Shown here: positions 16,485 through 23,325 of the stretch, in pieces | Numbering within the stretch: position 1 is the first letter of the stretch | How the letters are laid out: every line of letters begins with the position of its first letter | Assembly (NCBI GenBank): GCA_001648575.1 | Contig: LQXN01000066.1 | Span: forward strand, 1 to 64,000 | Reading direction: 5' to 3' | DNA length: 64,000 nucleotides | Source: Sutcliffiella horikoshii DSM 8719 | GTDB lineage: Bacteria > Bacillota > Bacilli > Bacillales > Bacillaceae_I | Notes under the pieces: model-generated | The model's input: the letters and a program-made list of their open reading frames with translations, nothing else | Database searches by the model: none | Told to the model about the DNA's origin: nothing | Made by a program: the position numbers and the translations under genes

Positions 16485-17576
16485 GTGTTGAAAGGATATT
16501 TTTTCACTGGTTTTCCCGGTTTCATCTGTCAGGAATTAGTCCGTGAGCTTTTATCAGTGACAAAGAACATATCGGACGTGTTTTTGTTGGTTCTTCCGAC
16601 GCAAAAAAGTATGTCTCTCCCTATTGTCCAAACCTATCAGCGCCAGTACCCAAATACAAATTTCCATCTGATAGAGGGGGATATTACGCAGCCTGACTTA
16701 ATGATGAAGGCAGAAGACCAGCAAATACTAAGAGAGCGAACAGAATATGCTTTTCATTTAGCAGCAATTTATGATCTAGCAGTTAAAAAAGAAATTGCTT
16801 TTCAAGTAAATGTAAATGGGACAAAGGAAGTCTTAAAATGGTTGAAAAGTGTCCCGAACCTGAAACGCTTCATGTATTTCAGCACCGCCTATGTAGCGGG
16901 AAAAAGAGAAGTGAAGATTTTGGAGAGGGATCTTCTTCATAAAACCTCTTTCAAGAATCATTATGAAGAAACCAAGTACATGGCTGAAGTCTTGGTGGAG
17001 AATGAAAAAGCCAATCTTCCCATTACCATTATCCGTCCGGGGATTGTCAAAGGTCATAGCAAGACAGGTGAAACCACTAAATTCGACGGGCCATACCTGA
17101 TGTTGAATTTTCTTCACTCGCTTCGCTTCCTTCCGTTGATACCGCATTTGGGAAAAGGAGAAGCAGAATTCAATGTGGTCCCAATAGATTACATCGTCAG
17201 AAGTACATGCTTTCTCATCCATTCGGACCGGGCAATGGGAAAGACGCTTCATTTAACCAATCCTCACCCCATCACGATAAGGGAAGCCTATACAGTCTTA
17301 ATGGAAAAATTGTTGAAAAAGGCACCAAAAGGCTCAATACCACTTCCGTTGGCAAAGACCTTTCTTCGTGTGCCAACAGCCAGGAAGTGGTTAAAAGTTG
17401 AGAGGGAAGCATTGGATTACTTTACATGGAAAGGGAGCTTCGATTGTTCCGAGGCAAAAAGCATATTAGAGGAAGCTGGGATTGTTTGTCCACCCTTCCA
17501 TTTAACAGCAGACAATATGGTGAGATATTATAACGAACATAAATACGATGAAATGAAACATATTCATATTTCTTAA
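16485..17576 (+). CDS. SDR-family NAD(P)-binding oxidoreductase (male-sterility/NAD_binding_4 type)
   Basis: An extended short-chain dehydrogenase-like protein of 363 residues. The N-terminal Rossmann motif is TGFPGFIC, FHLAAIYDL is the NNAG equivalent, and YEETKYMAEVLV holds the Tyr-x3-Lys catalytic pair. IIRPGIVKGHSKTG follows, as in the fatty acyl-CoA-reductase/carboxylic-reductase SDR branch. The C-terminal third is variable, so the substrate is unknown. Start is the GTG at 16485 or the TTG at 16488, both behind GGAAGGGGAG. A weak hairpin follows. B. subtilis has ykoW-X-Y at about this place, so this gene is a local replacement. Confidence 0.85.
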   Translation: MLKGYFFTGFPGFICQELVRELLSVTKNISDVFLLVLPTQKSMSLPIVQTYQRQYPNTNFHLIEGDITQPDLMMKAEDQQILRERTEYAFHLAAIYDLAVKKEIAFQVNVNGTKEVLKWLKSVPNLKRFMYFSTAYVAGKREVKILERDLLHKTSFKNHYEETKYMAEVLVENEKANLPITIIRPGIVKGHSKTGETTKFDGPYLMLNFLHSLRFLPLIPHLGKGEAEFNVVPIDYIVRSTCFLIHSDRAMGKTLHLTNPHPITIREAYTVLMEKLLKKAPKGSIPLPLAKTFLRVPTARKWLKVEREALDYFTWKGSFDCSEAKSILEEAGIVCPPFHLTADNMVRYYNEHKYDEMKHIHIS

Positions 17577-17577
17577 A

Positions 17578-17603
17578 GGGAAGCCGATTTGGCTTCTCTT
17601 TCT
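17578..17603 (+). terminator. Terminator after SDR gene
   Basis: GAAGCC GATTT GGCTTC followed by TCTTTCT; a short six-pair stem. Confidence 0.5.
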
Positions 17604-18039
17604 ATTGGATGAATCCCAAACTAAAGAACTAAAAAGGAAAAATATTAGGTATTTCGAAGTATTATAAAAATATTTTTTGTCTCTCCCCCGAAAAAAATGA
17701 AACATTCACGTAACATTTAAATGACTAGTTGATGGGATTTGACTAAATAGCAAAGGAGGAAGGGAGAAAAGCAATAAAAAAGCGGTTTTTATATGAATGA
17801 AGAATATTATTAAAATGACAATAATAATCTCTGTAGTTTTTGCAATGGTATCATATTACTTATTTTTCCTGATAATTACATTTAGAGAGTCCTTAACAGG
17901 TTTTTACATTGACATTTTATAGATAAAAGTACACCTTTATATATAGGATAGGTGACTTTTTCTAAAAATGAAGAAGCCTCCTTCTTAATACATGCTTATA
18001 ATTACTTTAAAAACGAAATTCATATAAGCAGGGGGAGAG
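17604..18039 (+). other. Intergenic region upstream of sigI
   Basis: About 430 AT-rich bases. It holds a possible 41-residue membrane peptide gene (17797-17922), an unused strong Shine-Dalgarno-like AAAGGAGGAAGGGAG at 17752-17766, and the presumed sigI promoter. A SigI-type promoter could not be placed with confidence. Confidence 0.4.
17797..17922 (+). CDS. Possible 41-residue single-span membrane peptide
   Basis: ATG at 17797 opens a 41-codon frame ending TAG at 17922. The product has a basic N-terminus (MKNIIK), one hydrophobic span of about 20 residues (ISVVFAMVSYYLFFL then IITF) and a short tail. There is no ribosome site at the usual distance; the strong AAAGGAGGAAGGGAG at 17752-17766 is about 30 bases away. 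A TGA codon directly precedes the start. It sits just before sigI and could be an unannotated small membrane protein or chance. Confidence 0.25.
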   Translation: MKNIIKMTIIISVVFAMVSYYLFFLIITFRESLTGFYIDIL

Positions 18040-18822
18040 GTGAAGCCAGTGCTGAGCCTACTTTTTAAATTTGGCAAACGACGCACAAAGACTCTTGAAG
18101 ATGAAGTGCTAGAAATACAAGCTGGCAACATTCAACTACAAAACAATCTTATTGATAAATATAAACCTTTTATCGCAAAATCAGTGTCATCCGTGTGCAA
18201 AAGGTACATAAATGAAACGGATGACGAATTCAGTATCGGATTGATTGCATTTAATGAAGCGATTGAGAAATACTCCAAAGACAAAGGGAGCTCCTTGATT
18301 TCTTTTGCAGATCTTATTATTAAGAGAAGGGTCATCGACTATATAAGAAAAGAAAGCAAGAATGCTACCGTCACCATGTCTGAGCAGGAAGTAGAGCAGG
18401 ATGATTATGCGTCCAACAAGATAGAAGCGACGCTGTCTGTGGAAGAATTCAATAAGCAAATTGATCAGGAGCATCGTAAGGAAGAAATCAGTTATTATCA
18501 TACGGTGTTAAAAGAATTTGGCCTGAGCTTTGCCGATCTTCTGGAGTGTTCTCCTAAGCATGCAGATGCCAGACAGAATGCTATTAAGGTTGCACATACA
18601 CTAGTACAAAACCAGGAGCTGAAGACGCATCTATTTGAAAAAAAGATGCTGCCAATGAAGCAGTTGGAAGACCTGGTGGATGTTAGCAGAAAAACAATAG
18701 AACGCAACCGTAAATACATCATTGCAGTTTCCATTATATTATCGGGGGATTATATATATTTGAAAGATTATTTAAAAGGGGCGATTACGAGTGAAAAAAG
18801 GGATTGTGCTCGAAGTTCATGA
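18040..18822 (+). CDS. sigI: RNA polymerase sigma factor SigI
   Basis: Alternative sigma factor of the SigI class, linked to heat and cell-wall stress in Bacillus. The 260-residue protein has sigma region 2 (NLIDKYKPFIAKSVSSVCKR, DDEFSIGLIAFNEAIEKY and the FADLIIKRRVIDYIRKES helix) and a C-terminal SigI-specific domain with an HTH-like MKQLEDLVDVSRKTIERNRKYI. The start GTG at 18040 gives MKPVLSLLFKFGKR, as in B. subtilis; a GTG at 18049 is the alternative. GGGGGAGAGG lies just upstream. The gene overlaps rsgI by 32 bases, the usual sigma/anti-sigma pair. Confidence 0.96.
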   Translation: MKPVLSLLFKFGKRRTKTLEDEVLEIQAGNIQLQNNLIDKYKPFIAKSVSSVCKRYINETDDEFSIGLIAFNEAIEKYSKDKGSSLISFADLIIKRRVIDYIRKESKNATVTMSEQEVEQDDYASNKIEATLSVEEFNKQIDQEHRKEEISYYHTVLKEFGLSFADLLECSPKHADARQNAIKVAHTLVQNQELKTHLFEKKMLPMKQLEDLVDVSRKTIERNRKYIIAVSIILSGDYIYLKDYLKGAITSEKRDCARSS

Positions 18823-19984
18823 TGAACATGTCACTATTCTGACCCCTGAGGGTGAATTTTTAAAGTCAAGAAAACAAAAGGGGCAAGTTGATTTAGGGGA
18901 AGAAATCGTTTTTTTTCCTTTGCATAGGGCAGAGATGAAAAGAAAAGGGAAAATAGGTTCCATATTTCGTGCAAAATGGGCTGTAATCAGTGTATTGACG
19001 GCCATCATTCTGGCATTCTCTCTGTATCCTAAATATGCGAGTAACCAAGTATATGCTTACGTTTCCGTTGATGTAAACCCAAGTATCGAGCTTGGTATAA
19101 ATAAAGACATGAAAGTTATATCAATGGATGCCTATAATAAAGAGGGCAAAGATATCATCAAACAATTAGAGGGCTGGGAAAATAAGGACCTTACCAGCGT
19201 TTCTTCCCAAATCTTTGAAATTTTTCGGGATAATGGATATCTTTCTGAGAACAGCGAAGTACTAATTGCTTCTGTCCTGATGAATCAAAAGAACGATGGT
19301 TGGCATTCTTTAATGCAATCAAAAATCACGACCATCTCAGAAAAAATCCAACAGGACAAAGTTAGTATCACAACAGTGGAAACGACTCTCCAAGAACGCT
19401 CTGATGCCATCAAAGAAGGGATGTCACCTGGGAAGTACATTCAGAAAGAACAAAACACAGAACTGGTGGATAATGAAGATACCTCCAAAACGCACGTGAT
19501 ACCTACCACGCCATTGAATCATAAGCCGCTAGATATTAAACAGGCTAACTCTGATGCGAAGGATAAAGAGCTTGTTGACTCAAAAATGGTGGAGGGTCAA
19601 TTGGAGGATATGAAGGGGAAAGTAGAAAGGGAATCGCGAAAAGAAGAGCTCAAAAAAGAACGAAAAGAAGAACGAAAAGAATATAAAGAGCAACGAAAAC
19701 AAGAGCAAAAGGAACGCAAGGAACACAAAAAGAAAGAACATACAGAATGGAAAGACCAACGCAAAGAAGAAAAAGATAAACAGCCTAACGGTCCACGTAA
19801 AGATGAGAAGCACAATTCTAACCAACATCATCAAAATGGTAAGGGTAAAAGTGAACAAAAAAAGAATGACTCCCCAAAAGGTCATCATGGAAAAGAAAAG
19901 CATAAAGATAACCGGGGAGAAGCTAAAGGCAAAAACAAGCAGGATGAAAAAAAGCAGCATGAAAATAAAAAGGGCAACAATTAA
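18791..19984 (+). CDS. rsgI: Anti-sigma-I factor RsgI
   Basis: Membrane-spanning anti-sigma factor that holds SigI. The 397-residue protein has a cytoplasmic RsgI_N domain (about 1-60, GIVLEVHDEHVTILTPEGEF), one transmembrane segment (about 63-80) and an extracellular juxtamembrane domain starting YVSVDVNPSIELGIN. The Asn-Pro at about 96-97 matches the autoproteolysis site described for RsgI proteins. From about residue 270 the tail is extremely rich in Lys, Glu, Gln and His and low in complexity, with no carbohydrate-binding module of the clostridial type. GTG start at 18791 within the end of sigI. The downstream terminator is duplicated around repeat copy 3. Confidence 0.95.
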   Translation: MKKGIVLEVHDEHVTILTPEGEFLKSRKQKGQVDLGEEIVFFPLHRAEMKRKGKIGSIFRAKWAVISVLTAIILAFSLYPKYASNQVYAYVSVDVNPSIELGINKDMKVISMDAYNKEGKDIIKQLEGWENKDLTSVSSQIFEIFRDNGYLSENSEVLIASVLMNQKNDGWHSLMQSKITTISEKIQQDKVSITTVETTLQERSDAIKEGMSPGKYIQKEQNTELVDNEDTSKTHVIPTTPLNHKPLDIKQANSDAKDKELVDSKMVEGQLEDMKGKVERESRKEELKKERKEERKEYKEQRKQEQKERKEHKKKEHTEWKDQRKEEKDKQPNGPRKDEKHNSNQHHQNGKGKSEQKKNDSPKGHHGKEKHKDNRGEAKGKNKQDEKKQHENKKGNN

Positions 19985-20037
19985 TTATCTCATGCCAGTT
20001 TATTTCCGATTCATGCAACCAGAACATACATAAAAAG

Positions 20038-20064
20038 AACCCAGAGTATCTATACTCTGGGTTT
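20038..20064. terminator. Terminator hairpin, left duplicate
   Basis: AACCCAGAGTA TCTA TACTCTGGGTT, a perfect 11-pair stem, followed by T. All 26 bases recur at 20247-20272 beyond the element. Confidence 0.85.
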
Positions 20065-20246
20065 CAGTGTGTAGACAAAGTTATTTTTTCTTTGAGATAT
20101 ATGAAAAACCTTTGTTGATCGTAGTGGAAGGCGCGCAGACTTCTGCGGGAGGCTTCCGGACCGCCCGCGAAAAGCGAAGCGCCTGGAACGAAGATCAACA
20201 GCAGGATGCAAATTTTAAAATATTTAGGGCTTTGTCAACAATCTTG
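20065..20246 (+). repeat. Terminator-associated repeat element, copy 3 (internally deleted)
   Basis: Ends CAGTGTGTAGACAAAG (20065-20080) and CTTTGTCAACAATCTTG. Compared with copy 1, about 41 bases of the core are missing; the join lies at a repeated GGGAGG/GAGG word (TGCGGGAGGCTTCCGG), suggesting loss by recombination or slippage between short repeats. It lies between exact duplicates of the rsgI/sspD terminator. Confidence 0.85.
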
Positions 20247-20274
20247 AACCCAGAGTATCTATACTCTGGGTTTT
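20247..20274. terminator. Terminator hairpin, right duplicate
   Basis: Same 26-base hairpin as 20038-20063 without a mismatch, followed by TT. On the minus strand it serves the sspD gene. Confidence 0.85.
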
Positions 20275-20290
20275 ATCCATTCGTATTGAA

Positions 20291-20479
20291 TTATTTACCG
20301 TGTAATTGAGATTGTGCTTGAGCTACTAGACGCTTTGTGATTTCTCCACCGACAGAACCATTGGAGCGTGCAGCAGTATCTGAACCAAGGGATACTCCAA
20401 ATTCTTGAGCAATCTCATATTTGATTTGATCAAGAGCCTGTTCGATTCCAGGTACAAGCAATTTGTTGCTACGTGCCAT
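20291..20479 (-). CDS. sspD: Alpha/beta-type small acid-soluble spore protein
   Basis: Spore DNA-coating protein made in the forespore, which protects DNA from UV and heat and is an amino-acid source on germination. The 62-residue product has the family core: the GPR protease site YEIAQEFGV (cleavage after Glu22), [22 protein letters not shown] and a C-terminal AQAQSQL. AAAAAAGGAGTGATAT stands before the ATG. A good SigG-type promoter lies about 75-100 bases upstream (20552-20580). The symbol sspD is inferred from position next to sigI-rsgI and ktrD as in B. subtilis; alpha/beta SASPs are too alike to separate by sequence alone. Confidence 0.95.
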   Translation of the reverse strand: MARSNKLLVPGIEQALDQIKYEIAQEFGVSLGSDTAARSNGSVGGEITKRLVAQAQSQLHGK

Positions 20480-20551
20480 TTATATCACTCCTTTTTTAGT
20501 TCAGCTTAAGAAAAGAAACTTAAAGGAACCTTTCTTTAAAAGCTGTAAAGT

Positions 20552-20580
20552 TAGTATGAGATTTTCTTTCTAAACCATAC
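20552..20580 (-). promoter_or_regulatory. SigG-type promoter for sspD
   Basis: Minus strand GTATG, 17-base spacer, CATACTA; this fits the forespore SigG pattern (GHATR, 17-18, CATnnTA) closely and lies upstream of a SASP gene. Confidence 0.7.
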
Positions 20581-20693
20581 TGGAAAGTCTTAGTCAAATA
20601 CTGTAATATAAGTGAGAAATAAATAATCTGTCTATACATTCAAAGAGCGAATAGCTTAAGTAATTTTATCCAAAGATAGTTGAGAGGAAACCT

Positions 20694-22052
20694 ATGATTA
20701 AATTTAGAAATTCATTCAGTAAAAAAGTACATAACCTATCTCCTGCTCAGCTCATTGTCAGCTTCTATTTCATTGCTGTCCTTGTGGCGGTATCCTTATT
20801 GAGCCTGCCTGTAGCCAGATTTGATGGAGTCGATTGGAGTTTCATCAATGCTCTTTTCACAGCTGTAAGTGCAGTAAGCGTCACAGGGCTGACAGTAATA
20901 AATCCAGTTGAAACATTCACAGTCCCAGGTATTTTCATACTAGCTTTTGTACTCCAATTCGGGGGAGTTGGTGTCATGGCTGTGGGTACTTTCATCTGGC
21001 TCCTTCTAGGGAGAAAAATCGGACTTCGTGAGAGAAGGCTGATGATGATTGATCAGAATCAGTCCAACCTTTCTGGAATTGTAAAGCTGATTAAACAAAT
21101 TCTGGTTTTAATTTTAACGATTGAATTATTAGGTGCTATCATTTTGGGAACTTATTTTCTTTCCTATTATGATACATGGCAGGAGGCTTTCTTCCATGGT
21201 TTTTTTGCCTCTGTCAGTGCTACTACAAATGGCGGTTTTGATATCACCGGTCAATCGCTTGTTCCTTTTGCAAACGATTATTTTGTACAATTCATCGTCA
21301 TGATACTGATTACGGCAGGAGCGATAGGTTTCCCTGTCCTAGTGGAAGTAAAGCAGTTCATCGTCCATAAGAATGGACGGTTCCGCTTTTCATTATTCAC
21401 TAAAATTACAAGCATCACTTTTGCTTGTTTGATTACACTTGGAACGGTCGCCATTCTCATTTTGGAATTTAATTCTTTTTTCAAAGGGATGACTTGGCAT
21501 GAATCTCTTTTTTATGCGCTGTTTCAATCTGTCACCACAAGGAGCGGCGGACTCGCAACGATGGATGTCAGCGAATTCACCATGCCGACTTTACTAGTGA
21601 TGTGCGGTCTTATGTTCATCGGGGCATCACCTAGCTCTGTAGGTGGGGGTATCAGAACGACGACATTCGCATTGAATATTCTCTTTCTCTTCCACTTTGC
21701 AAGAGGGAATAAGAATATCAAATTATTTGGACGCGAAATCCATGAGGAAGACATCATCAAATCGCTGGTCGTATTGCTATTGGCCATCCTTATTTGCTTT
21801 TCGTCCATTATCATTCTCAGTGTGACAGAAGAATTTGAGTTGATACAGATTATTTTTGAAGTTTGTTCAGCCTTTGGTACAACAGGCTTGTCAATGGGCA
21901 TTACTCCTGATCTGTCCACTTTCGGGAAACTGATCATCATGTGTTTGATGTTTATCGGGCGGGTAGGACTATTGACATTCCTATTTATTCTTGAAAGTAA
22001 ACAAAAGCCGCCTAAATACCATTATCCTGTTGAGCGGGTCATCATCGGCTAA
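20694..22052 (+). CDS. ktrD: Ktr-type potassium transporter membrane subunit KtrD
   Basis: Membrane subunit of a low-affinity K+ uptake system that works with a cytosolic RCK partner (KtrC), encoded elsewhere. The 452-residue protein has the four-fold M1-P-M2 layout of the TrkH/KtrB superfamily. Selectivity-filter-like segments are AVSAVSVTGLTV, SVSATTNGGFDI, SVTTRSGGLATM and CSAFGTTGLSMG. The length agrees with B. subtilis KtrD (about 449). ATG at 20694 with GAGAGGAAACC just upstream. Monocistronic, located as ykrM in B. subtilis. Confidence 0.94.
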   Translation: MIKFRNSFSKKVHNLSPAQLIVSFYFIAVLVAVSLLSLPVARFDGVDWSFINALFTAVSAVSVTGLTVINPVETFTVPGIFILAFVLQFGGVGVMAVGTFIWLLLGRKIGLRERRLMMIDQNQSNLSGIVKLIKQILVLILTIELLGAIILGTYFLSYYDTWQEAFFHGFFASVSATTNGGFDITGQSLVPFANDYFVQFIVMILITAGAIGFPVLVEVKQFIVHKNGRFRFSLFTKITSITFACLITLGTVAILILEFNSFFKGMTWHESLFYALFQSVTTRSGGLATMDVSEFTMPTLLVMCGLMFIGASPSSVGGGIRTTTFALNILFLFHFARGNKNIKLFGREIHEEDIIKSLVVLLLAILICFSSIIILSVTEEFELIQIIFEVCSAFGTTGLSMGITPDLSTFGKLIIMCLMFIGRVGLLTFLFILESKQKPPKYHYPVERVIIG

Positions 22053-22130
22053 TTAGATTTGTTGTGGGAGGGACTTTATGGTCTCTCTTTTATTTTTGGA
22101 TTTAAATTATAAGAATTTTTAAGAAATATA

Positions 22131-22145
22131 TTGCAATCGCTTACA
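22131..22145 (+). promoter_or_regulatory. Catabolite-responsive element (cre) candidate
   Basis: TTGCAATCGCTTACA matches every fixed position of the cre consensus WTGNAANCGNWNNCW. It lies 55-69 bases before the lacI-type start, a position suited to CcpA repression of the sugar island. Confidence 0.6.
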
Positions 22146-22176
22146 AGCTCGTGTTACTCTTCTTATAAGAAGTTTT

Positions 22177-22190
22177 CCGAAACGTTTTGG
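22177..22190 (+). promoter_or_regulatory. LacI-type operator 1
   Basis: CCGAAACGTTTTGG, a palindrome with the central CG typical of LacI/GalR operators. It ends nine bases before the regulator's start codon and recurs twice before the glycosidase gene, implying autoregulation. Confidence 0.7.
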
Positions 22191-22199
22191 GAGGATGCC

Positions 22200-23201
22200 A
22201 TGACAACGATAAAAGATATAGCAAGGGTGGCTGGTGTTTCTGTCACGACTGTTTCAAGAGCACTAAACGGTTATTCTGATGTAAATCAAAAAACGAGGAA
22301 AAGAATTGAAGAAGTAGCAAAGGAATTGAATTACAGTCCCAACACGGTTGCCAGAAGCCTTGTGATGAAAAAGTCCAAAACGATTGGACTCCTTGTTTCT
22401 GATATGAACAGGGAAGGCGTAAAGGATAATTTCACTTTCGAGGTACTCTGTGGAATCAATGAAGCTTCAGCGAATTCAGATTATGATCTTGTACTTTTCA
22501 GCACTACATCCACTAAGCAGAGTCAAAAAACATACACTCAACTTTGTAGGGAAAGACGAGTGGATGGGGTTATTTTACAAGGTATCAAGACAAATGATCC
22601 TTATCTGCAAGAGGTAGTGGAAAGCGACATCCCTTGTGTATTGATAGATATCCCGCAGGAGTCCGATACTGTCGGCTATGTCACGACAGATAATGTGGAT
22701 GGTGCAAAAAAAGCGGTGGCCCACTTGATTGAACGGGGACATACCAATATTGCCATGATAAACGGACATGAGAAAGCGGATGTAAGCATTAGGCGATTGC
22801 AAGGTTATCTTGAAGCGATCAATGAGAAGGAACTGACAATGCGACAGGATTGGATCCGAAATGGTGACTTCAAAGAAAAAGTCGCAGAAGAAGTGGCAAT
22901 GGAGCTTTTAGCTGACAATCCAGAAATTACAGCTGTTTTCTGTGCTAGTGACTTGATGGCATTAGGGGTTATGAGAGCTGTGAAGGCACTTGGTAAAAAA
23001 GTACCGGAGGATATTGCAGTGATTGGATATGATGACATTATGCTTGCATCTTATTCGAATCCAAGCTTGTCGACTATTCGTCAAGACAAATTTAATCTTG
23101 GGCATGAGGCGGCGATTCTTCTAATTGAGATGTTGGAAGGAAAAGAAAAATCGCATGCAAGGATAATTGACACAACACTCATCATAAGAGAGTCCACATA
23201 A
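22200..23201 (+). CDS. LacI-family transcriptional regulator
   Basis: DNA-binding regulator of 333 residues. The N-terminal helix-turn-helix IKDIARVAGVSVTTVSRALNG is followed by the hinge YSPNTVARSLVMKKSKTIG, then a periplasmic-binding-protein-like effector domain (about 60-333) with GVILQGIK, AMINGH and AVIGYDDIMLASYSNPSLSTIRQD. ATG at 22200 is preceded by GGGAGG. It opens a sugar-use island, and palindromes CCGAAACGTTTTGG stand before it and twice before the next gene, so it likely represses itself and the glycosidase/ABC operon until an oligosaccharide effector binds. A cre site upstream suggests CcpA control as well. The ligand cannot be read from the sequence. Confidence 0.93.
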   Translation: MTTIKDIARVAGVSVTTVSRALNGYSDVNQKTRKRIEEVAKELNYSPNTVARSLVMKKSKTIGLLVSDMNREGVKDNFTFEVLCGINEASANSDYDLVLFSTTSTKQSQKTYTQLCRERRVDGVILQGIKTNDPYLQEVVESDIPCVLIDIPQESDTVGYVTTDNVDGAKKAVAHLIERGHTNIAMINGHEKADVSIRRLQGYLEAINEKELTMRQDWIRNGDFKEKVAEEVAMELLADNPEITAVFCASDLMALGVMRAVKALGKKVPEDIAVIGYDDIMLASYSNPSLSTIRQDKFNLGHEAAILLIEMLEGKEKSHARIIDTTLIIREST

Positions 23202-23237
23202 ATAAGGCACTATACGAGTGCTTTTTTACAACCAGAA

Positions 23238-23257
23238 TTTCCGAAACGTTTTGGAAA
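23238..23257 (+). promoter_or_regulatory. LacI-type operator 2
   Basis: CCGAAACGTTTTGG at 23241-23254, identical to operator 1 and extended to TTTCC...GGAAA, a 20-base near-palindrome. Its centre is 44 bases from operator 3. Confidence 0.7.
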
Positions 23258-23284
23258 AAAGAAGTAAACAGATTTACCTTAAAA

Positions 23285-23298
23285 CCAAAACGTTTCGG
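23285..23298 (+). promoter_or_regulatory. LacI-type operator 3
   Basis: CCAAAACGTTTCGG, the reverse complement of the other two operators, 27 bases before the glycosidase start. Confidence 0.7.
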
Positions 23299-23325
23299 AT
23301 CCATACTAGCTTAGGAGGTATAACT

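Noticed and set aside
19580-19960. 126-codon hydrophobic frame antisense to rsgI
   Set aside because: It is the complement of the Lys/Glu-rich tail; a compositional artefact.
20067-20309. 80-codon open frame on the plus strand
   Set aside because: Entirely repeat copy 3 and the terminator; not a gene.
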